In this document: one piece after another, positions 55,561 to 64,000 of the stretch
How the letters are laid out: each line of letters begins with the position of its first letter
How positions within the stretch are numbered: the first letter of the stretch is position 1
Source: Thamnaconus septentrionalis
Taxonomy: Eukaryota > Chordata > Actinopteri > Tetraodontiformes > Monacanthidae
Direction of reading: 5' to 3'
DNA length: 64,000 nucleotides
Assembly: GCA_009823395.1 (NCBI GenBank)
Contig: CM020513.1
Coordinates: 5,687,501-5,751,500, forward strand
The notes under the pieces: generated by a model
What the model was told of the DNA's origin: nothing
The model's input: only the letters and a program-made list of their open reading frames with translations
The model's database searches: none
Translations under genes and position numbers: made by a program

Positions 55561-55791
55561 CAGAGGTGAAGTTGTGCGACTCGACGACACGCCCGCTGTC
55601 AGTTTTCCCTCTCGGTGTCGATGGCCGCTGACCGCCCCCCTCCTCCTCTGCTGCTGTTAGGCTGTTTCCTGACCTTTGACCCGCAGGAAGTGGCAAAGCC
55701 ATTATCAGCTCGCCGCCTTGTTTATTTATTTTTTGCCAGAGCAACATTTTCCGAGAGCCGCTGGATAAAAACTTCAACACCCTGTTAATGG

Positions 55792-55829
<38 letters not shown>

Positions 55830-57983
55830 ATGTGTGTGTGTGTGTGTGTGTGTGGCCTTGTTTCCAGTGTATTTGCAGTCTCTCTGTTTAGTTCCAGCCT
55901 GTTGCTGCTAAAGTTTGAGGACAGCTGGTTGTGAATCTGAGCCACTTTGATGAAATATGACAGGATGTGATGTCATAGCAGCGTCTCTCACAGCCGTACT
56001 GCATGCAGATGCGATTGAAACAGGTCGGCTAGTTGGCTAATCGCTAATCTCTTCAAGTCGAAATGAGCTGCTGCCGTTCAGTTCATCGTCCTGATTTTTT
56101 TTTTTCAAGCGCGAGTCGGAGCTCAGCTCCACAGAATCAGTCCAGGTTGTGGAGCACCGGCCGGGTTTAAAGGACTCTTCCGGAGGCCCAGTCTGGGTGT
56201 CTGTGTGGCGGCGGGCAGTAAACACAGGGTTCAGGTTGGTTCAGTGGGTTCGAGAGGAGGTGAAATTGCAGAGTGAGGTTTTTTTATTTGATGCCCAGGC
56301 GTCACTCGGCCTGACGGGATGCTGAAGCCCCTCCCCTCCCACCCTCTCCCTCCCTCCTTGGCAGCAGCCCAGCCCTCCAGACTGGCCGCGCCCCCCCGCT
56401 GGGATCAGATTATGACTCTAATTCTTCGGGCCAGCGCCAGCCGGCGGTCACCATGGTGACCACATCCTGCTGATGTCAGGCTGTGGAGACGCTGGCTGGA
56501 CGACTCCGGACCCCTGACACACAGGCACACACACAGACAGACACACAGACAGCTTTCACCAGCTGTTCGCAGTCTGTCTGCAGCAGTAGGTGGTCCTCCT
56601 GGTCCTCCTGGTCCTCCTGTTCTTCCTAGTCCTCCTAGTCCTCCTAGTCCTTCTGTTCCTCCTTTTCCTCCTGGTCCTCCTGGTCTTCCTGTTCCTCTTG
56701 TTCCTCTTGTTCCTCCTGGTCCTCCTCGTTTTCCTAGTCCTTCTGGTCCTCCTTTTCCTCCTGGTCCTCCTGGTCCTCCTAGTCCTTCTGGTCCTTCTGG
56801 TCCTCTTTGTCCTCCTGTTCCTTCTGTTCCTCCTGGTCCTCCTGCTCCTCCTGGTCCTCCTGTTCCTCGTAGTCCTCCTGGTCCTCCTGGTCCTCCTGTT
56901 CCTCGTAGTCCTCCTAGTCCCCCTTGTCCTTCTGGTCTTCCTCGTCCTCCAAGTCCTCCTGTTCCTCCTGGTCCTCCTAGTCCTCCTGGTCCTCTTTGTC
57001 CTCCTGTTCCTCCTGGTCCTCCTGGTCCTCTTGTTCCTCTCTGAGCAGAAGAACAGCAGCTCATCAGAGATCATCATGGTCTTAAGTCCTCTGAGGTTCT
57101 GTGAAACCCGGCTATCTTTCTCTGCCCCCTGCAGGGTTAAGACCCCCAACCCCAGTCCCCGCTGCGCTGATCCCATGATCCTGCTGACCACTCCTTGTTT
57201 CTACCAAACACCTCAAACACGACTTCAGACTGGCCTAGAAACTCACCGGATGCTTTATCCACTCTTTTCAGCCGCTGCACGTCCATGATGCCAAACTGTC
57301 CTCTCAAACTGTCCACCACATCCCAGAGGTTCTCCTAGACTGAGCTCTTGTGACAATCAGGTTCTTTTTCTTCAGATCACACGATTCACTGAATCACATT
57401 TTCAACACATTTTTGGTTTTAAGGGGAAAATGCGAACACAACATTTTTCATTCAGTTTCATAAAAACAGTTATTTATGGAGAAATGGTTGCAGCCAGAAT
57501 TAAATCTGTGTCTGTCTAACAACAATAAAGAAATGCTGCAGTGTTGGAAGGATGAGAGGCGCTGGTGAATGCAAATGAGAAATCGTCGATTTGAACGAGG
57601 ACGTCCGGTCGCAGCCGCACGGCGACATCTCTCCTTCGGCCTCCTTCTGATCCGGCTGCCCCTCCCTCTCTGTTCTTTGTTGTGGTTGTTTCCGAGGTCA
57701 CATGACTTGACTGTTTTGAAATACATCGGTGGAGGTCTGTGCGGTGACTGACGGCAGGATTAGGACTAATGACAGTGACGCAGCTCAAAAGCACTTAAGC
57801 ACATTTCCCTCTAACCGGCGACCAACCGGACCGGTCCTGGCGAGCGGCGGCGCCGACCGCCACCCTAATCGCTTACCAAGCCCCACCCCCTCCGCCTAGC
57901 ACCGGCCCATCACTGTCAAGCCCCGCAGGTGACATCAAACTTGTGCAGCAGATCTTCTGGTAAAGAACCCAATGTGTTGGCTC

Positions 57984-58020
<37 letters not shown>

Positions 58021-58323
58021 TGCGGTCCCTCACTGCCCACCTAAAGGTTCCCGGCAGGCGGCAGGTGCAGGATCGGAGATTTTAGCCTCCAAATGTTCCG
58101 AACCTGTTGCAGACGGACGGTGTTCAGACTGAGCGTCTCCGCTGCGGCGGCGACCTCTCGACCTTTGACCCTGACCCCGGCCTCAACTCCGACCTCGACC
58201 CAAATATAAACACGGCCCCTCTCAACTGTTTGTTTCTCTTCCTGATACAAGGACGCTCACTTTACTCTGGAGTCGGCTGACAAGTTCCCGGTAGCTTCTC
58301 ATTTAGCTCGTTAGCTTCCTATG

Positions 58324-58394
<71 letters not shown>

Positions 58395-61300
58395 AAAACT
58401 GAACTCAAACAGAAACAGCTTGCACTGTTTGCACGACCAAAACGCCAGTGTTACGCACATAAACAACAACAAACACAACGTAAATTCCAACTCGCCATGT
58501 TGCGGGAAAATTGTGCACTGTTGACATCAAACACTCACATCAGAAAGATCACATGATATTTCTTTCAATGAGCAAGAATTGAATTCCTTGCCACGTGCAA
58601 GCTAGCAATTAGCACGCAGTCGCTGCAGGAAACGAGATTCCCGGGCGTGTTGGTTGTGCGGCAGTCGCAGGCGGGATTACACAACCAATTAGAGAGCTGA
58701 GCCGCCAGGAACAAAGACCCCCGCCCACCCTTTTACAGCTCCACGACAGGATTAGCTACCCAAAAAAGCGGCCGGGGAAACATGTAATTGGTGAAAATTG
58801 GCCCAATTTGACATGGGAGATAATTGATAGTTCTGGTTTTCAGCCCTGCGGCGGCAACACGCACATCCAGATCACACAACACACAATGAGGAGCTTTGTC
58901 AAGTGTGTTTCTTTGCTGTGTAACCAAATCCAGCTTAAAAAGCTGCCATTTGGCTCTTTCTCTTAAAGCTTGTTTTCGTACGTCCAGTTAGCCAGTTAGC
59001 ATGTTTGCCTTGTGATGCTATAAGATGTTGCTGTGGGAGTTCCGCTCAGATTCCCGTCTCCTCTTCTTCTACAACCTCAGTGCTGCCACTTCCTGAGCCT
59101 CAATCAGCAGTCGAGCTCCAGATAGCAAGACTTTTGTTCTAGCTTTTCTAGTTCTAGTTATTTAGCAGCTTCCTAGTTTTATATTTTCCGCGGAGCCTTT
59201 CTTGTTTTTCCATGGAACACTTGACGGCCCCCCCCGCAGGAGGAGTTCCTAACCTGCAGGAACTTCCCCCCCGCCCCCCTCCACCCTCTCCTCCCTCCGC
59301 CGGTGTCACCCTGCAGCCGCGGTGCCGGTGCCGGCGAACCGGGTTGGATCCAAGCACAATGGGTGCACTGTTCCCCGTCGGCCCGCTGCATTGTTTTGCC
59401 CTGAACTGGAAGCCAACAAAGAGGCTCTTATCCACACAGAGCTGTCAGGTGCCCCGGGAGCCGGAATCATCGGGGGTGGGGGGGCAGGAAAGGGGAGGTG
59501 GGGGATCCCTTTTAAAGCACACTGAGGTGCTTTCTGCAGGCCCAGACTCAGGAGATCCCCGAGATAACTCACAGGCTTTGGTCCAGTTAGGCTCTGAAAG
59601 ACCTACATTATTATTTCTATCCCGATCCCACTGAGAGTAACGAGGCGGACGTCAGGAGAGGAATTCAAGAGGGTGTTAGTCATAAAAGTCACGGACATGA
59701 CGTGAACCATATAGAGAGATAGATGGATTGTTTTCCAGCTTTAGTAGTAATAACACTATTTGGTTTTTTTAATCAGAGTTTCATCATTCTCATCTTTTAA
59801 TCTCACAGTGCAAAAAAAAAATAATCCTATTTCAATATTGCCTTCAATGGCTTCAAATAATCCCATCCCACAGTTATAAACGGTGACTGGATTTGTTTGA
59901 AGAGAACTTTGACCTTTGGCCTCATTTCTGTCATCAGCGTGTTTCCACTGGAGGTGTAGTCCGTCCCTCCGTTGCTTAGTCCGTCGTCCCCATCAAAGTT
60001 CCTATCTTAAAAAGACGCAATGATCAACGATGAAGGTGGTCAATGGCTCCACCCCCCTTCAGAACTGAAGAAGCCTTTTGGATGAGAGGCGAAGCGTCTT
60101 CACGATCACAGAACAAGTCCCGTTGCCCTAACTTAACCCTTATACCTCAAGGTGACCTGGATGACCTAGAACCTTCACAGACATGGTCAGTGGCAGGATG
60201 GAGGCGGAGCTACAGCCGAGGTTTAGTGAAGCTGTGAGGAGAACAGGAAGCTGCTGCTGCTGCAGAGCTAAAAAGACTTTATTTACCCCCCGGCTGGATT
60301 TTCTCTGTGACTCACTGGGTCTGCTAGAGGAGAATGAATCTCATTGGTCACCGTCATCCAATCACCTTCCTTCCTTGAGAAGAAAACTCAATAAGAAGGT
60401 CCTTTTTTTAACAATAAACAAACCAATGAATGAATGAATGAACGCAGCGCCCTCTTCTCCCACTCTGCAGGATCCGTCCTCAGCTGCCGCGGGAGAAGAT
60501 CGAGGGATGCCACATCTGCACCTACGTGATGCCCGGCGAGCCCCAGCTGATCCTGGGCAAGGACAAGGCCTTCACCTACGACTACCTGTTTGACATGGAC
60601 TCGCAGCAGGACGCCATCTACACCACCTGCACCGAGAAGCTGATCGACGGCTGCTTCGAGGGCTACAACGCCACCATCTTCGCATACGGCCAGGCGAGTC
60701 TCTCGCACTTTGGAGTTTGTCCAGTGCTGTACCGTAGCCTCTGACCCCCTAACCCAATCAGAGGCGAAACAACAACTAAAACAAAACTCAACATCAGAAA
60801 GTGTAAATTGCAGAGCCAATAAACTGGTAAACTGGTTAAACTGGTTAAACTGGGTAGACTGGTGATGGAGATGCTTTCAGATACCTAATTTCCTTTTTCT
60901 CTCTCTCGCTCACTCTCCCTGTAACGCTGTGCGTGCTCAGGCTCGCCAGCCATCCCTTCCTCCTCCTCCCCCTCCTCCTCCACCTCCTCCGCCTCCTCCC
61001 CCCCACTCCCCCTCTCGAAAAGGCCTCGGTCGCCGTGACGACGGAACTCTAACCCTGCGCCGCCTCACGCACAACCTCTCAGGCAGATGCAGCTTTTATG
61101 CGTCTGCCCGGTAACGGCCGGCCTACTTCTGCTGATCTGGATTTAGTCGAGAGCCACCGGCTGCATCGCCGCAACTGGCAGCAGCTGGAGAGGGGGGCGG
61201 GGGCGGGCACAGAGGGAGGTGGTGGCGTGAGGAGGGTGGACACAGATTTATTCTCCACTGACCGGATCAACGTCACCATCAGAACCATGTTTTATTAAAA

Positions 61301-63630
61301 ATGATGATTCTGAGAGGCAGCAGAAGTCACGCAGGTGTTTATTTTTTGCTCTCTGCAAAGTGTGTGGGAAGCAGATTGTGTCGGGAATGGTCGAAGCGCT
61401 TCACCCACAATGCAACCTGGTCACAACGCACAGAGAGATTATTGATGCTCCGCCAACAGTTTTGATTTATTCGCCTCCTTTTCTGACCTTGTCGCCGATT
61501 CGGACTCACCAGTGGCTGTCAGTCGATGTCACAGCGCCCCCTGCAAGCCTTTTGAAAAAATGTTAAGAGCTGTGTTGTCATTGAAACTACTGCAACAACT
61601 ACAGCTGGATGTTTGGATTCAGGCTGGTGGACCTGGCGATGCCTTCACAGGTTCTTTTGGTTATATTGCACCTCCCAGCTGGACATTTTTACCCATTTAA
61701 GTGAAAAAGCAACAATTATAACGGCTAATTGGATGTTTACCGGAGCTCCATTGCCTTTGTTGCCTGCTTTTTACTGTTGAAACTTTGTTGCAACCAATAG
61801 CTGCGTTCACCAGGAGCTTCAACAACAACTGCAACAAGAATTTTGTAGAATTTTGTTTTTAGAAATTTAGAAGGTGTCTTGCAACTGCTCTGAAACTTTA
61901 GCAAAATGCTACCTCCACCATCCTTTAGATGCTCTGGGTTTTTGAGAAGAAGGTGTCAAGAAAGGTCAAAGGTCAAAACAGGCAAAGCGAGTTTGTGGAC
62001 TCTTCTGATTGATTTTGCCAGAAAATCTCTCTGAGTCTTCGCAGTCGTCACAATTTCACATTTCTCCCTCCGCGGTTTGCCAATTTTAAAGCGCTGCTTC
62101 TGCGCCCGGATTTCAATTTCTCCTCCTCCCGCTCCTGCAGACGGGCTCGGGGAAGACCTACACCATGGGGACGGGCTTCGACGTCAACATCCTGGACCAG
62201 GAGCTGGGCATCATCCCGCGAGCCGTCCACCACCTCTTCAAGGGCATCGAGGAGCGCCGGCAGGCCGCCCAGGAGCAGGGCCGCCCCGCCCCCGAGTTCA
62301 AGATCAACGCCCAGTTCCTGGAGGTACGAGTGCCAGCTACCATCTCTGGTCACCAGGGGGCAGCGTCTTTTAGCCCTCCGTTTGCAGCCTGCAGATTACG
62401 CTTCGTTGGACCTTCTGCATGGTTGGGAAGGAGGAAAAAAACAAGGAGGGCGGAGCCTGCTTGAGGGGTGTTGTTATTAACTTGGCAGTGGTGTCAGTGC
62501 CATTTATGACATCACAAAGGGATGATTTATAGAACTGAGTGGGTTAGCAGAGGAAGTAGGAATGGGTTAGGGTTAGTTCGCTGACAGGATGGAGACACTG
62601 GTTATTGTTACCTGGGAGTCTTATCAGTGCACTTTGTGACATCACCAAGGGCTGATTTCCAGAAATGAATCGTGTCTAGGGATTTCACTGACAAAGAGAC
62701 ACTGATTATTATCACATTTAGCCGAAAATGGGACTTTTAGGCATTGTTTTGTTTTTTGATTTAAAAAAAAAAGGTCCCCAAGCTGTTACAAAGAGGTCAA
62801 AGGTCAGGCTGCCGCTTGTTGACACTGGCAACTTAATCACCTCGGTGCTTCGTCACCGGCAAACATCCACACTGACAATTGCAACTGCAGCAGCTGTCGC
62901 CGGTGGGTGAGGCGGGGGAGGGTGAGACGGGGGAGGGTGAGGGTGAGGGGGAGGGGGTGGGAGGTTCACGTGGGAAGCGCTACACACTTGTGCCGAGGCG
63001 TCTTTGACGGTGACAGCGGTGAGATTCCTGCCGTGTGAAAAGGGGGAAACGAGCCGACTCGGCGGCTCACGTCCATGCAGCGGCTCCAGACTTCTGGGAG
63101 ATTAGCCCGGTGTTTGGCAGCAAACAGAGGAAGAAAAAATAAGATTGAAAAAAAATTATTATTATAACAACAGTGTTTGTGTGTTGGGAGACTTTTCTTG
63201 GGTTTGATTTGAATACAAACAAATAAATAAAGGCTGCAGCCTGACACCAAACACACCGTCCCTATTTGTCCTGTGGTTTCTCAGGAGGTCAAAGGTCAAC
63301 ACTGACGTCCGTGAGAAACACTGTTACAGTAAATATTGTTCAATTTACGGCAAAACCACTGAAACACTGGTGCTGCCCCCACCCACAGATTGATGCACGC
63401 CACGACAAATGCGATTGACTTCCTGTCTGACCTTTGACTTCCTGTCTGAACCTCGACATCCTGTGTGACCCCTTTGCGGCTCTCCGCAGCTCTACAACGA
63501 GGAGGTCCTGGACCTGTTTGACTCCACGCGGGACATGAAGCAAAAGTCCCACATCAAGATCCACGAGGACGCCAACGGAGGGATCTACACGGTGGGCGTG
63601 GCCACGCGCACGGTGACCTCCGAGGCAGAG
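47934..63630 (+). CDS. kif21a: KIF21-family kinesin, N-terminal part of motor domain (partial, closest to KIF21A)
   Basis: Plus-end-directed microtubule motor of the kinesin-4 family. Exons 47934-47977, 60471-60693, 62141-62323 and 63490-63630 join in phase to 197 residues; the gene continues past the window. Seen: [15 protein letters not shown] at the N-terminus, [44 protein letters not shown], the P-loop [18 protein letters not shown], and [18 protein letters not shown], then [14 protein letters not shown]. The DESSVRVA start, GTGFDVN and LGII-RAV-HLFK-IEE favour KIF21A over KIF21B. Intron 1 is about 12.5 kb. The intron after AYGQ uses a GC donor at 60694. The ATG follows the CpG-rich 5' UTR and is the first in frame. 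Confidence 0.9.
49029..49075. repeat. (GT)n microsatellite
   Basis: GT array interrupted by GCGCGCG. Confidence 0.93.
49980..50008. repeat. (GT)n microsatellite
   Basis: About 14 units, beside the hAT-like element. Confidence 0.93.
50024..50385. mobile_element. hAT-like non-autonomous element
   Basis: The left end CCAGGGCTGGGCAGCAAAC followed by TGGGGCCACGG, and the right end GGGGCCATAGTTTGCCAGCG, are partly inverted. This is the CAGGG-TGGGCAA end style of teleost hAT (Charlie-like) MITEs. Non-coding inside. Confidence 0.5.
53010..53250. mobile_element. LINE (L2-like) 3' tail fragment
   Basis: Contains CTGCTCCAGGTTTGCTCCCA, GGGGAGTTTTTTCCTGTTTTC, AACGCTTTGAGATG and TTTGCAAATAAAAGTTGATTG, then a (TTGATTGA)n tail. 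This matches the common architecture of teleost L2-type 3' ends. Includes three TGGTATCAGC units. Confidence 0.55.
54600..54830. repeat. Dispersed repeat (GTGACATCACAAGGGG family), copy 1
   Basis: Shares TTTAGCCCTC-GTTTG-AGCCT, AGGGCGGAGCC and CAGTGCCATTTGTGACATCA with 62370-62690. Confidence 0.55.
54956..55023. repeat. (GAT)n microsatellite
   Basis: About 20 GAT/GGT units, giving a poly-Asp artefact ORF. Confidence 0.95.
55320..55558. repeat. Paired (AC)n microsatellites
   Basis: Two arrays, 55320-55370 and 55474-55558, with GCAC interruptions. Confidence 0.95.
55799..55854. repeat. (GT)n microsatellite
   Basis: Two GT blocks separated by TTTAT. Confidence 0.95.
56588..57042. repeat. 9-bp minisatellite, consensus CCTCCTGGT
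   Basis: About 450 bp of tandem CCTCCTGGT/CCTCCTAGT/CCTCCTGTT. The period is a multiple of three, so the frames stay open and produce a collagen-looking minus-strand ORF. Confidence 0.95.
57989..58019. repeat. (GT)n microsatellite
   Basis: About 15 units. Confidence 0.95.
58325..58391. repeat. (GT)n microsatellite
   Basis: About 33 units. Confidence 0.96.
60050..60190. repeat. Teleost dispersed repeat (GAGAGGCGAAGCGTCTTC)
   Basis: CTGAAGAAGCCTTTTGGATG then AGAGGCGAAGCGTCTTCACG, GTCCCGTTGCC and GGTGACCTGGATGACCTAGA form a repeat end seen very widely in fish genomes, probably a retrotransposon fragment. Confidence 0.55.
62370..62690. repeat. Dispersed repeat (GTGACATCACAAGGGG family), copies 2 and 3
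   Basis: The block with GTCAGTGCCATTTATGACATCACAAAGGG is followed by a second, related one with CAGTGCACTTTGTGACATCACCAAGGG at about 62625, both in kif21 intron 3. Confidence 0.55.
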
Positions 63631-64000
63631 GTGAGGCGGCGGGAACGGGAAGGTGTTGCAGCTCAGCACTTATGGGCGCAGATATATAATATGCAATGGA
63701 ATTATATATGGAATGTTTGCTGTGACTATTAAATGGCTCTGCAGGCAGTGCAGTAAACGTGGTGACCACAAGGGGGCATTTAAACAAATATTAAAGGTCC
63801 GGTGTGTAATATTTGGCTTGATATAAGATTATTATACTGGTGAAAGTTTAATATGCTGCTTATAAATACATTAATAAATGTGTATAATCGCATTACAGTA
63901 GAAGTAATTAGGTTTTCCTACCTTTAGAACGGTTCTCTTATATATTTGTGGATCTACATCGAGCAAGGGCCTTGCTAACAGTTAGCTGCCATATTTTTGA
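63631..64000 (+). other. kif21 intron with start of a MITE
   Basis: From 63797, TTAAAGGTCCGGTGTGTAAT is the terminal motif of a very common teleost MITE; the copy is cut by the window end. No exon here. Confidence 0.5.

Larger units (their letters stand above)
47978..60470 (+). other. Large first intron of kif21
   Basis: No internal coding exon seen on either strand. Contents include (GT)n/(AC)n arrays, a hAT-like element (50024-50385), a LINE tail (53010-53250), a 9-bp minisatellite (56588-57042) and a teleost dispersed repeat (60050-60190). The rest is unassigned and could hold enhancers. Confidence 0.6.

Noticed and set aside
56405..57064. 219-aa minus-strand collagen-like ORF and 211-aa Arg/Thr-rich ORF
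   Set aside because: Both arise from the in-frame 9-bp minisatellite; no start context, splice signals or unique sequence domain.

Overview
This is eukaryotic genomic DNA, almost certainly from a teleost fish. It has vertebrate multi-exon genes with GT-AG introns, long (GT)n/(AC)n tracts every few kilobases, teleost-type MITE and LINE remnants, and coding exons that match vertebrate protein families. There are no operons, prophages or CRISPR arrays. All gene models below were spliced by hand, and reading phase was checked across every junction I list.

Layout on the given strand. (1) 52-316: last exon of an unrecognised gene, with its 3' UTR. (2) 2770-18116: a complete PPP1R12-family myosin phosphatase targeting subunit, 25 coding exons, best fitting ppp1r12c. 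(3) 22713-26998: complete pgghg, a lysosomal-type GH65 collagen glucosidase, 13 exons. (4) 28841-37084: incenp, the chromosomal passenger scaffold, with a duplicated 21-codon exon, a candidate 18-nt microexon and one apparent one-base frameshift. (5) 37551-37952: a very small RING-finger gene. (6) 39206-40961: a second, shortened INCENP-like gene with two copies of the [13 protein letters not shown] module and no TSS activation motif. (7) 45034-41954, minus strand: best1, a bestrophin chloride channel, with an apparent frameshift in its C-terminal tail. (8) 47934 to the window end: the start of a KIF21-type kinesin, with a 12.5-kb first intron and a motor domain that runs off the window.

How the genes relate. 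INCENP and its shortened neighbour belong to the Aurora B/chromosomal passenger complex. The other genes act separately: PP1 targeting to myosin, collagen glycan turnover, epithelial chloride transport and kinesin motility. BEST1 next to INCENP matches the human 11q12.3 order, which supports both assignments.

The most unusual content lies at 35.6-41.0 kb. INCENP exons there have been duplicated at three scales: a single exon within incenp, a C-terminal half-gene copied downstream, and an acidic/WAQG module doubled inside that copy, with an unfamiliar RING gene in between. Three introns in three different genes appear to use GC-AG splice sites. Several PPP1R12 splice junctions lie directly against (GT)n or (CTGT)n arrays. 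Non-genic stretches hold microsatellites, minisatellites and several MITE-like or LINE-like dispersed repeats.
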